A DNA stretch of 64,000 bases from DAIMZI01 sp036734025 (GTDB lineage: Bacteria; Pseudomonadota; Alphaproteobacteria; Rhizobiales; Rhodomicrobiaceae). Below the pieces are notes generated by a model, which had not been told where the DNA came from, searched no databases, and saw nothing but the letters and a program-made list of their open reading frames with translations. Below are positions 16,850 through 26,335 of this stretch, piece by piece (positions within the stretch are counted from its first letter, which is position 1; every line of letters begins with the position of its first letter). The stretch covers positions 62,001 to 126,000 of the forward strand of contig DAIMZI010000003.1 in the NCBI GenBank assembly GCA_036734025.1, in the 5' to 3' direction. The position numbers were made by a program, and so were the translations under genes.

Positions 16850-16911
16850 GGGGGGAGCCGGCGCGGATGAGGGGGGGGCGCACGCCGGCTCCGGCAGGGT
16901 CGGGGGGAAAT
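16849..16911. repeat. G-run-rich hairpin between convergent genes
   Basis: Perfect 10-base arms GGAGCCGGCG (16854-16863) and CGCCGGCTCC (16883-16892) flank a G-rich loop. Runs of seven and eight G, then GGG and six G, lie in and around the stem. The element sits between the ends of the gamma-carbonic anhydrase and BTLCP genes. It could act as a two-way stem terminator or form a G-quadruplex; no T-run is present. Confidence 0.5.
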
Positions 16912-16989
16912 ATGGCGAGCGAGACCGAACCTGCCTGTCCTTGAGCCCGGTCCGCTCAGTGGCCGGATGCGGGCTTGAAAAATGTCACC

Positions 16990-17667
16990 TCATCTTGATT
17001 TCCGTGCTGCACCTACCGCCGGGCTTTCCGCTACCCGCATCAGCGACACCCACAACTCGGGGTGACGATAGGACTGGCGCTTGATGTACTGATATGGCGT
17101 CTCACTCCATAACAGTATGCGCGAATGCTTGTTGTCGAGAATGTAGTCGCCATTGGCGGTCCGCACCGTCAGCACCGCATGACCTTCGCCGGTCTCGTCG
17201 CGCACCACCGTGATCAGCAGAGAGCTTTCCGGCCAGCCGCGTTTCATCAGTTCACGGCGCTTGAGCAGGACATAATCCTCGCAATCGCCCGCGCGCACCG
17301 GATAGGCCCAATATTCCTCGACGCCATAAAGTTCCATGTCGGTCATGGGCTCGATCGTGGCGTTGATGAAACTATTGACCTCGATAAGCATATGCCAGCG
17401 CTCTGAGGTGAGGCTGACACGCCGGTCATCGCTTGAGGCCAGCGTACTGACACGGCGCGGCTCGCATTCGTCGCGGTGACGGCGGCAAAAATCGACATGG
17501 CCGATCGGCGGTGTAGTAAAGCCGTAGATAGGCATGAAGCCGGCGCGTTCGCCCGCGCCAAGACGTCCCGCCCCGAGAACCTCGCCGCTGAGCGCCGCCG
17601 CGGGCTTTGCCCCGAACATGCTGCAAACAGCGACAATGACAATGATGAACCGACTTGGCCCGCCCAT
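16990..17667 (-). CDS. Bacterial transglutaminase-like cysteine peptidase (BTLCP, DUF920 family)
   Basis: A 225-residue exported protein. The signal peptide is MGGPSRFIIVIVAVCSMFGA...AAALS. The predicted catalytic triad is visible: Cys in RAGDCEDYVLLKR, His in GEGHAVLTVRT and Asp in YILDNKHS. The family is found mainly in proteobacteria. Related LapG proteases cleave surface adhesins, but stand-alone members like this are mostly uncharacterised. The start at 17667 is preferred over a GTG at 17709 because AAGGG precedes it and it gives a clean signal peptide. It is convergent with the gamma-carbonic anhydrase gene. Confidence 0.87.
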   Translation of the reverse strand: MGGPSRFIIVIVAVCSMFGAKPAAALSGEVLGAGRLGAGERAGFMPIYGFTTPPIGHVDFCRRHRDECEPRRVSTLASSDDRRVSLTSERWHMLIEVNSFINATIEPMTDMELYGVEEYWAYPVRAGDCEDYVLLKRRELMKRGWPESSLLITVVRDETGEGHAVLTVRTANGDYILDNKHSRILLWSETPYQYIKRQSYRHPELWVSLMRVAESPAVGAARKSR

Positions 17668-17821
17668 GACGCGATCACCCTTCGAACTGACACGAACGAA
17701 GAATGACACAGGCGGATTGAACCGAGGCTAAACGCCGGCAGGTAATTTCATCCAAATACAAGGAGCCGGCTTAACCGCGCGGTATGGTTTTGCGGCTGGC
17801 TCACAGCGCCCCGCGCCACCC

Positions 17822-18433
17822 TCAGGCAGCCAGGTCGCGCTTTGTCGCGACGGTGCCATCGATGTTGAACCGGTAGAGGATGGGCACTCCGGTCGCCAGG
17901 TTGAGCTGGACGATTTCGTCGGGGCTCATGCCGTCGAGCTCCATGATCAGGGAGCGCAGAGAGTTGCCGTGCGCCGAGATGATCACCGTCTTGCCGGCCA
18001 GGATCTCGGGCAATATGTTGGTCTGGTAATAAGGGATAACGCGATCGGCCGTGTCCTTGAGGCTCTCGCCTCCGGGCGGCGGCGTATCATAGGAGCGGCG
18101 CCAGATATGCACCTGCTCGGCGCCCCATTTCTCGCGTGCATCATCCTTGTTCAAGCCCGCCAGGTCGCCGTAGTCACGCTCGTTGAGCGCCGCATCGACA
18201 TGAACCGCAACCTCGCTCTGGCCCATTTCGGCGAGGATGATGTGGAGGGTTCGCTGGGCGCGCTTCAGCGCGCTGGTGAAGCCAACGTCGAAACTGAGCC
18301 CCTCGCGGCGCAGAATCTGGCCGGCGCGGCGCGCCTCCTCGATACCGTTCTCGCTCAGATCGACATCCTTCCAGCCGGTGAACAGGTTCAACTTGTTCCA
18401 TTCGCTTTCGCCGTGGCGCACGAGAACCAGCAT
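17822..18433 (-). CDS. gpmA: 2,3-bisphosphoglycerate-dependent phosphoglycerate mutase
   Basis: This enzyme interconverts 3- and 2-phosphoglycerate in glycolysis. The protein is 203 residues, the short alphaproteobacterial form. It starts MLVLVRHGESEWNKLNLFTG with the phospho-accepting His8 in RHGES. It also has the catalytic glutamate region ALNERDYGDLAG and a second conserved His in IISAHGNSLR. AAAGGAGA lies just upstream of the ATG. It follows dapB by 25 bases on the same strand, a pairing common in rhizobia, so the two are probably one transcript. Confidence 0.94.
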   Translation of the reverse strand: MLVLVRHGESEWNKLNLFTGWKDVDLSENGIEEARRAGQILRREGLSFDVGFTSALKRAQRTLHIILAEMGQSEVAVHVDAALNERDYGDLAGLNKDDAREKWGAEQVHIWRRSYDTPPPGGESLKDTADRVIPYYQTNILPEILAGKTVIISAHGNSLRSLIMELDGMSPDEIVQLNLATGVPILYRFNIDGTVATKRDLAA

Positions 18434-18458
18434 GGCGTCTCCTTTCGATGAAGTGGGC

Positions 18459-19271
18459 TCACTCCGCTAGTCCGAGCACATCCAGCATGGAATAGATGCC
18501 CGGCGGCTTGCCTTGTCCCCACAATGCGGCCTTGACGGCGCCCCGGGCGAAAATCTGCCGGTCGGTGGCGCGGTGTGTGAGTTCGATACGCTCGCCGGCG
18601 GCCGCGAAGACCACCGTATGATCGCCGACGACATCGCCGCCGCGCAGGCTGGCAAAGCCGATCGCGCCGCGGGGCCGCGCGCCGGTTTCGCCGTCACGGC
18701 CGCGCACGCAGGGAATGTCGAGGGCGATGCGCCTGCCCGCGGCCGCAGCCTCGCCCAGCATCAGCGCGGTGCCCGAGGGCGCGTCGATCTTGTGGCGGTG
18801 ATGCATCTCAACGATCTCGATATCGAAATCTTCGTCGAGCGCGGCGGCCACCTTGCGCGTGAGCCCCATGAGCAGATTGACGCCGAGGCTCATATTTCCG
18901 GCCTTGATGATGGTTGCGTGGGGACGCGCGGCTTCGATCCGGCGCTCGTCCTCGGCGCTGAAGCCAGTCGTCCCGATGACGTGCACGATGCGCGCCTGGG
19001 CCGCCAGAGCCGCATATTCCACGCTCGCGGCAGGCAAGGTGAAATCGAGCACAGCCTGGGCGCGAGTGAACAGATTGAGCGGGTCGTCGGTGACGCGAAT
19101 GCCGATGGCGCCGAGACCCGCAAGCTCGCCGAGATCGGCGCCGATCAGAGCGGATCCCGGGGCCTCCGTACCGCCGACCAGTTCACAGCCCGGCGCTTCG
19201 TGAACCGCGCGCACCAGCGCCCGGCCCATCCGTCCGCCAGCGCCCATCACCGCGATCTGCATGTCTGTCAT
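18459..19271 (-). CDS. dapB: 4-hydroxy-tetrahydrodipicolinate reductase
   Basis: DapB performs the second committed step of lysine and meso-diaminopimelate synthesis, using NAD(P)H in the cytoplasm. The protein has 270 residues. It shows the nucleotide-binding loop GAGGRMGRALV near the N-terminus, IGTTGFSAEDERRI, KAGNMSLGVNLLMGL and the substrate motif VEMHHRHKIDAPSGTA. The C-terminus AVKAALWGQGKPPGIYSMLD matches the family. It is the upstream gene of a probable dapB-gpmA operon. Confidence 0.95.
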   Translation of the reverse strand: MTDMQIAVMGAGGRMGRALVRAVHEAPGCELVGGTEAPGSALIGADLGELAGLGAIGIRVTDDPLNLFTRAQAVLDFTLPAASVEYAALAAQARIVHVIGTTGFSAEDERRIEAARPHATIIKAGNMSLGVNLLMGLTRKVAAALDEDFDIEIVEMHHRHKIDAPSGTALMLGEAAAAGRRIALDIPCVRGRDGETGARPRGAIGFASLRGGDVVGDHTVVFAAAGERIELTHRATDRQIFARGAVKAALWGQGKPPGIYSMLDVLGLAE

Positions 19272-19364
19272 GGCGCAAACCCTTTGAATGCCAAGGGGTA
19301 TAGCAGCGCCGTCGAAACATGGAAAGCGGCTCGGGTCTGCGCTGGCGTTTTATCGCCAGGCTGA

Positions 19365-19904
19365 TTATGCGCTATTTACGCCTTTTGCTGCCTCGATGGC
19401 CTTGGCAACCAGTTCACGCGCCTCCGCGTCATCGCCCCACCGCGAGATTTCGACCCATTTGCCGTCTTCCAGATCCTTGTAGCGTTGAAAGAAATGGGCG
19501 ATCTGGCGGATCTGCATGGCGGGCAGATCGCGGTAGCTGTCGATATTGTCGTACATGGCCGACACGCGCCCGGACGGCACAGCGATGATTTTTTCGTCCG
19601 CGCCGGCCTCATCGCGCATGTACAGCACACCAACGGGCCGACAATTCATGACCGCGCCAGGGATGAGCTGGCGCTGATTGGCGATCAGCACATCCACCGG
19701 GTCGCCATCATCCGACAAGGTGTGCGGCACGAAGCCGTAATTGCCCGGATAGCGCATCGCGGTGTAAAGCACACGGTCAACGAACAACGTGCCCGATGCC
19801 TTGTCCATCTCGTACTTGACCGGCTCGCCCCCTATCGGCACCTCAACAATGACATTGATGTCATGGGGCGGGTTATCGCCGATGGGGATGGCGTCTATGC
19901 GCAT
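19365..19904 (-). CDS. ppa: Inorganic pyrophosphatase (family I)
   Basis: It hydrolyses pyrophosphate to phosphate in the cytoplasm. The length of 179 residues is typical of the soluble bacterial enzyme. Conserved parts include VEVPIGGEPVKYEMDKASG, RYPGNYGFVPHTLSDDGDPV (with the Asp cluster DGDPVDVL), DEAGADEKIIAVP and FFQRYKDLEDGKWV. GGAGGAAAC precedes the ATG. It lies 33 bases downstream of typA on the same strand and may be co-transcribed with it. Confidence 0.95.
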   Translation of the reverse strand: MRIDAIPIGDNPPHDINVIVEVPIGGEPVKYEMDKASGTLFVDRVLYTAMRYPGNYGFVPHTLSDDGDPVDVLIANQRQLIPGAVMNCRPVGVLYMRDEAGADEKIIAVPSGRVSAMYDNIDSYRDLPAMQIRQIAHFFQRYKDLEDGKWVEISRWGDDAEARELVAKAIEAAKGVNSA

Positions 19905-19937
19905 TCTTGTTTCCTCCAGCAGGATGGCGCTTCGCGC

Positions 19938-21796
<1,859 letters not shown>

Positions 21797-21884
21797 GAGC
21801 CTGCTTGTTCCATGACGCGCTTCGCCCCCTGGCGATGCTGCGCTGCAAAACGCGAGCGCAGATTGACCGAGAGCGTGCGGCGCG

Positions 21885-22559
21885 TCAACGTTTATGAGCG
21901 CTGGCTTGATCTGTCAGCCGCTTTTCCTGCTCGGCATGTTTTGCCAGCGCCGAGGCGCTTGCGCCATCGCGCTTCATCCGGCGCATGTCGTCGACGAGGA
22001 TCGGCCGTGTCGGCTCCTCCAGATCGAATTCGTCGAGGAAATGTTCACGGATCGCCTTGAACGCTTCCCAGATTTCGCCGCGCGCCCGGTAACGTTCTTC
22101 CGGCGTGGGCGCAGCGATGCGCGGATCCATGCTCTCGATCACCTTGCGCATCTTGTGCAGCGGCGCATAGGGATAAAGCCCGATGAGGTCATCGGTCTCG
22201 CCGACATTGGAATAGACGATACGCATATTGTCGATGCAGGTCGAGAGCTGCCGCGCGGTCCACAGATAATCGTCCAACTCAGGATTTTCCTGATGCAGAT
22301 AAAACAGCAGGGCTGCCTTCGCTTCGACGATCTCATGCCACTGTTCGCGCAGCGATTGCAGGAAGGAGGCGCGCTTCTGGTAGATGTGCGCGAGGTAGGC
22401 TGCCACAACAGTGATGACCAGCAGGGAAGTGTCGCGGATGAATTCATAAAATGCCAGCCATTGTCCGCCGGCAATCCGCGACGTCAGCGCGACGACGACC
22501 AGACTTATCAGGCCGGCAATGACCAATATCAGAATTCGGGTCTGCGATCTGCGGGTCAT
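21885..22559 (-). CDS. Conserved-looking membrane protein, two N-terminal helices, unknown function
   Basis: A 224-residue protein I cannot assign to a named family. Two hydrophobic segments lie near the N-terminus (about 8-27, ILILVIAGLISLVVVALTS, and 43-60, SLLVITVVAAYLAHIYQ). They are followed by about 160 mostly helical, charged residues, presumably cytoplasmic, including YLHQENPELDDYLWTARQLS and REHFLDEFDLEEPTRPIL. The C-terminus is Lys/Arg/Glu rich. It lies between typA and a GNAT gene on the same strand with gaps, so it is probably a single transcript. Confidence 0.6.
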   Translation of the reverse strand: MTRRSQTRILILVIAGLISLVVVALTSRIAGGQWLAFYEFIRDTSLLVITVVAAYLAHIYQKRASFLQSLREQWHEIVEAKAALLFYLHQENPELDDYLWTARQLSTCIDNMRIVYSNVGETDDLIGLYPYAPLHKMRKVIESMDPRIAAPTPEERYRARGEIWEAFKAIREHFLDEFDLEEPTRPILVDDMRRMKRDGASASALAKHAEQEKRLTDQASAHKR

Positions 22560-22661
22560 GGCGGCGGGGCGATCCGGGTGAGGCGGCTTGAGGGCGCGAC
22601 TGCGAAACGTTGCCGTCTGGCCCTCAGCATATAGGCCGGCCGGTCACTTCAGGCAAATGAA

Positions 22662-22686
22662 AAGGCGCGCCGGACGGATGCGCCTT
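22662..22686 (-). terminator. Rho-independent terminator after the GNAT gene
   Basis: On the minus strand AAGGCGC, an 11-base loop, then GCGCCTT is followed by TTCATTT. The hairpin lies about 40 bases downstream of the GNAT stop codon and upstream of the membrane-protein gene, separating the two transcripts. Confidence 0.6.
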
Positions 22687-22724
22687 CATCAGTCGGACAG
22701 CCCATCTGAGCGACGCGACCGCTT

Positions 22725-23231
22725 TCAGCGCCAGATAAAGGCGAGCCTCTCCAGCTTCGTTGCGCCGAACCGCTCAACTCCACGCGCTGAAATCTTGCCG
22801 CCCATCGCCTCGTAGAATTCGCAGGCGTAGATATTCTCGCTCAGCGCCCACACGACCAGCCCGCTGAGGCGCCGGCGCTTCAGTTCGATCCGCGCAGCCT
22901 CGAACAGGCGTCTGCCCAGCCCCGCGCCCTGATAGACCGGTGTCAGATAAAGCTCGTAGATCTCGCCCCTGACGCCGGCCGGCCCGCGCCGCGAGCGTCC
23001 GAAGGACACATAACCCTGGGTCTCGCCGTCAAAGTCGAGCAACAGCACCGATGAACCGATCGATATCAGATTGCCCCACCAGCCAGGACCATGGGCGGCG
23101 ATCATCTGCTGCAAGGTGGAATGCGGGATCAGCCCCTGATAGGTGGCGCGCCATGCCTCTTCGCGCACACGCGCCAATGCCAGCGCGTCCTTTTTCTTCG
23201 CCTGACGGATATCGATGAGATCGGTTGCCAT
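22725..23231 (-). CDS. GNAT family N-acetyltransferase
   Basis: A 168-residue protein of the GCN5-related acetyltransferase fold. The start at MATDLIDIRQAKKKDALALA fits the family N-terminus (IRxAxxxDAxAL). The acetyl-CoA pyrophosphate loop appears as YQGAGLGRRLFEAARIEL, preceded by the beta-4 strand YELYLTPVYQ. The C-terminal part, LVVWALSENIYACEFYEAMG, is also typical. The substrate is unknown; small-molecule amines or ribosomal N-termini are possible. It lies 70 bases downstream of argG on the same strand. Confidence 0.85.
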   Translation of the reverse strand: MATDLIDIRQAKKKDALALARVREEAWRATYQGLIPHSTLQQMIAAHGPGWWGNLISIGSSVLLLDFDGETQGYVSFGRSRRGPAGVRGEIYELYLTPVYQGAGLGRRLFEAARIELKRRRLSGLVVWALSENIYACEFYEAMGGKISARGVERFGATKLERLAFIWR

Positions 23232-23301
23232 GCCATGAGTATACCGCGCCGCAGCCGGGCTGTGGAGCAGAATGATGTCCCTGGCCCCTGCGCGAGCATG
23301 G

Positions 23302-24531
23302 TCATCTTGTCTCGCGCAGCCGGCGCGCGGCAATAAGACGAAGTCGCAGCGCGTTCAGCTTGATAAAGCCCTCGGCGTCTTTCTGGTCATAGCCGGAGCC
23401 TTCCTCGAAGGTGACGAGGTTCTGCGAATATAGGGAGTGCGGTGAGCGGCGGCCGATCACACTGACGCTGCCCTTGTAGAGTTTCAGGCGGACGGTGCCG
23501 GCGACAAGTTCCTGGCTCTTGTCGATGGCGGCTTGCAGCATTTCGCGCTCAGGGGAAAACCACAGCCCGTTGTAGATCAGCTCGGCATAGCGCGGCATCA
23601 GCTCGTCCTTCAGGTGCGCCGCCCCGCGGTCGAGCGTGATCGACTCGATGCCGCGATGCGCCGCCAGCAGGATGGTGCCGCCGGGTGTCTCGTAAATGCC
23701 GCGCGATTTCATGCCGACGAAGCGGTTTTCCACCAAGTCCAGCCGGCCGATGCCGTTGTCGCGGCCCAGATCGTTAAGTCGGGCCAGCAGGCTCGCCGGG
23801 CTATGCGCCTCGCCGTCAATCGACACCGCATCGCCGCGCTCGAAGCCAATCTCGACATAAGTGGGCGTGTCGGGCGCTTCCTCAGGGGAAAGCGTGCGCT
23901 GATAGACATAATCCGGCGCTTCTTCATCCGGGTCTTCCAGCAGCTTGCCCTCAGACGAGGTGTGCAGCAGGTTGGCATCCACCGAAAACGGCGCCTCGCC
24001 GCGCTTGTCCCTCGGCACCGGGATCTGGTTCTGCTCGGCGAATTCAATCAGCGCCTCGCGGCTGGCGAAGTCCCATTCACGCCATGGCGCGATGACACGA
24101 ATATCTGGATCGAGCGCGTAATAACCGAGTTCGAAGCGCACCTGATCGTTACCCTTGCCGGTTGCACCGTGGCACACCGCGTCTGCCCCTGTTGCGTGGG
24201 CTATCTCGATCTGACGTTTGGCGATAAGGGGTCGGGCGATCGAGGTGCCGAGCAGATAGACACCTTCATAAAGCGCGTTCGCCCGCATCATCGGGAACAC
24301 ATAGTCGCGCACGAATTCCTCGCGCAGGTCTTCGATATAGATCTCCCGGATGCCCAGCATCTCCGCCTTGCGCCGGGCGGGCTCAAGCTCCTCGCCCTGG
24401 CCGAGGTCGGCGGTAAAGGTCACCACCTCGCAGCCATAGGGCACCTGCAGCCATTTCAGGATGATCGAGGTATCGAGCCCGCCGGAATAGGCAAGCACGA
24501 CCTTTGATACGGCGCCGCTGGTCGAAGACAT
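23302..24531 (-). CDS. argG: Argininosuccinate synthase
   Basis: ArgG joins citrulline and aspartate with ATP in arginine synthesis. The 409-residue length is normal. The PP-loop ATP-binding motif is AYSGGLDTSIILKWL near the N-terminus. Other signatures are CHGATGKGNDQVRFELGYYA and the ending HSLYSQNLVTFEEGSGYDQK. AGGAGG stands 7 bases before the ATG. It is a single gene divergent from the CHAD-domain gene; no repressor site was recognised. Confidence 0.96.
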   Translation of the reverse strand: MSSTSGAVSKVVLAYSGGLDTSIILKWLQVPYGCEVVTFTADLGQGEELEPARRKAEMLGIREIYIEDLREEFVRDYVFPMMRANALYEGVYLLGTSIARPLIAKRQIEIAHATGADAVCHGATGKGNDQVRFELGYYALDPDIRVIAPWREWDFASREALIEFAEQNQIPVPRDKRGEAPFSVDANLLHTSSEGKLLEDPDEEAPDYVYQRTLSPEEAPDTPTYVEIGFERGDAVSIDGEAHSPASLLARLNDLGRDNGIGRLDLVENRFVGMKSRGIYETPGGTILLAAHRGIESITLDRGAAHLKDELMPRYAELIYNGLWFSPEREMLQAAIDKSQELVAGTVRLKLYKGSVSVIGRRSPHSLYSQNLVTFEEGSGYDQKDAEGFIKLNALRLRLIAARRLRETR

Positions 24532-24694
24532 TGTCCAACCTCCTGATTATCAAATCGGATCGGCATAGCCGAAAGCCCGCCGGCGCACAAGACGGCGTGG
24601 CGTTCCCGCCCTCAGGCGCGGGAATGATTGCTTTATGAAACTTTTGTGACAGACTGTTTGCCCTGACGGATAAACGAGATCGAGGTCAACTCAA

Positions 24695-25654
24695 TTGAAG
24701 TATTGCTTGAAGCTGGGACAGTCTTTCGAGAAGGGCATGCGTCGCATCGCGTTCGCCCAGATTGACCTCGCGGCCAAACATCTTGGCAAGGACCGTGGAA
24801 TCATTTCCGGCGTTCATGATGCGCGCAAAAGTCTCAAGCGCATTCGGGCGTTGCTCGATCTCGCCGAGCCGGCTCTCGCCAAGCCGGACTATCGCCGCGA
24901 AGATCGCCGGTTTCGTGATCTCGGCCGCACCCTTTCAGGGGCGCGCGACATCGCGGTCATGCTCCAGCAACTGGACGCGCTGGCGGTGCGCGGCGAAATC
25001 GATGCGGCGGGACGGTTTCCCTTTGCGCTGCGGTCCTGGCTGCTGGCCAAGGCCGACGAGGCGACAGCCGAGCATGATAACGAACGCCGGGAAGAAGCTA
25101 TCGCCGGGCTGACCAAGGCGCGCGAGGCCATCGCCGGGCTCGCCGTCAGCGATCGCAACTTCGATGCCGTCGCTCGCGGCTTCGCGCGATCTTATGCCAA
25201 AGGCGCTGACGCCTTTTCGCGCGCCTATGACAAGCGCGCCGACGCGAGCCTGTTTCATGATTGGCGCAAACATGTGCAGCGCCATTGGCGGCAGTGCCAG
25301 CTCCTGCGCGCGGCCTGGCCCGAGGCGCTGGAGGCTCGCATCGCCCTCGCCGGGGAGCTATCGGAAATCATCGGCGAAGACCACGATCTGGCGGTACTCG
25401 CCGCCTTCGCCCGGCAGAACAGGGCCATATTGGGTCCGCCCGAGGAGCTTGCGGCCTTTGCCAAGGCGTGCAGCCGACGCCAGCGCACACTGCGCCTGAT
25501 GGCCAGCCCGCGCGGTGCCCGGCTCTATGCCCTGAGGCCGAAGACGATGGCAAAGATGCTGGCCGCATACTGGAAATGCGCAAGGAAGATCGGCCACACT
25601 CCTGCGCTTGATGGTGCAGCGACAAGCGGTGCAAAAATCGTCAGTATCAATTGA
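24695..25654 (+). CDS. CHAD domain-containing protein
   Basis: A 319-residue helical protein with the conserved histidine alpha-helical domain, which binds polyphosphate. The family pattern is visible: VHDARKSLKRIRALLDLAEP near residues 45-65, LSGARDIAVMLQQLDAL, a central FHDWRKHVQRHWRQCQLL, and EIIGEDHDLAVLAAFARQN. The likely start is a TTG with GAGG 10 bases upstream; an ATG at 24737 is the alternative. CHAD proteins often accompany polyphosphate enzymes or triphosphate tunnel metalloenzymes, but none is next to this one. Confidence 0.88.
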   Translation: MKYCLKLGQSFEKGMRRIAFAQIDLAAKHLGKDRGIISGVHDARKSLKRIRALLDLAEPALAKPDYRREDRRFRDLGRTLSGARDIAVMLQQLDALAVRGEIDAAGRFPFALRSWLLAKADEATAEHDNERREEAIAGLTKAREAIAGLAVSDRNFDAVARGFARSYAKGADAFSRAYDKRADASLFHDWRKHVQRHWRQCQLLRAAWPEALEARIALAGELSEIIGEDHDLAVLAAFARQNRAILGPPEELAAFAKACSRRQRTLRLMASPRGARLYALRPKTMAKMLAAYWKCARKIGHTPALDGAATSGAKIVSIN

Positions 25655-25662
25655 GACCAGCA

Positions 25663-25680
25663 TATGCGATTATTCGCATA
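25663..25680. promoter_or_regulatory. Inverted repeat upstream of the DUF3365 gene
   Basis: Perfect arms TATGCG/CGCATA are separated by ATTATT, within the 69-base gap before the DUF3365 gene. The AT-rich centre suggests an operator or promoter element. No known regulator consensus was recognised. Confidence 0.3.
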
Positions 25681-25723
25681 ATTCAATTTGCACGGTTTCG
25701 AACTGCTAACCCCGAGGGCGATG

Positions 25724-26308
25724 ATGAAAAAGTTGGTCGCGGCTTTCCTGACGCTTTTGTGCATGGTGGGACCGGCGCAGGCGTCAGAACAGGCAAAACC
25801 CGATAGCGCTGCCTATGTGGCCGAAGCCTCGGCGATCATCATGGATTTCATGGGCCGGCTCAAGGGCGAGTTGCAAGGCGCCATGAAACTGTCAGGGCCG
25901 GAAGGCGCCATCGGCGTATGCCAGCAGGCCGCACCCGACATAGGCATGGACGTTGGCCGCGAACATGGCTGGACTGTAAGGCGCACCGCGCTCAAGTTGC
26001 GCAACCCGGCCAACAAGCCCGATGACTGGGAGCGCCAGGTCCTTGAGGATTTCGTCAGGCGCACCGCCGAGGGCGCGGATCCCGCGACCTTGTCCGCCAC
26101 TCGGGTGGACCGCTCGGGCGACACACGGACATTCCGCTTCATGAAGGCGATCCCCATGGCCGAACAGCCCTGTTCGGTCTGCCATGGCGCCAACGTCGCA
26201 CCGGGGCTGCGCGCGAAGATAATCGAGCTTTACCCCGATGATGAGGCCGTCGGGTTTGCGCCCGGCGAAATCCGGGGCGCATTCACATTGTCTCGGACGA
26301 TGGATTGA
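25724..26308 (+). CDS. DUF3365 (Tll0287-like) exported haem-binding protein
   Basis: About 194 residues. A signal peptide (MKKLVAAFLTLLCMVGPAQA) precedes a domain that resembles the Tll0287-like/DUF3365 family found in redox sensors. A single c-type haem motif, CSVCH, lies in the C-terminal third (MAEQPCSVCHGANVAP). The conserved ICQ-like segment appears as GAIGVCQQAAPDIG, and the ending FAPGEIRGAFTLSR is typical. Two ATGs are adjacent; GAGGG spacing favours the second (25724) over 25721. It probably acts in the periplasm as a small redox or gas-sensing haem protein; the partner is unknown. It converges with pepN. Confidence 0.8.
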   Translation: MKKLVAAFLTLLCMVGPAQASEQAKPDSAAYVAEASAIIMDFMGRLKGELQGAMKLSGPEGAIGVCQQAAPDIGMDVGREHGWTVRRTALKLRNPANKPDDWERQVLEDFVRRTAEGADPATLSATRVDRSGDTRTFRFMKAIPMAEQPCSVCHGANVAPGLRAKIIELYPDDEAVGFAPGEIRGAFTLSRTMD

Positions 26309-26335
26309 GCGGCGGTCGAAGCCGGCGCATGGCCA

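Noticed and set aside
17762..17802. A terminator hairpin downstream of gpmA
   Set aside because: GAGCCGGC/GCTGGCTC pairs imperfectly over a loop of about 24 bases and no T-run follows on either strand.
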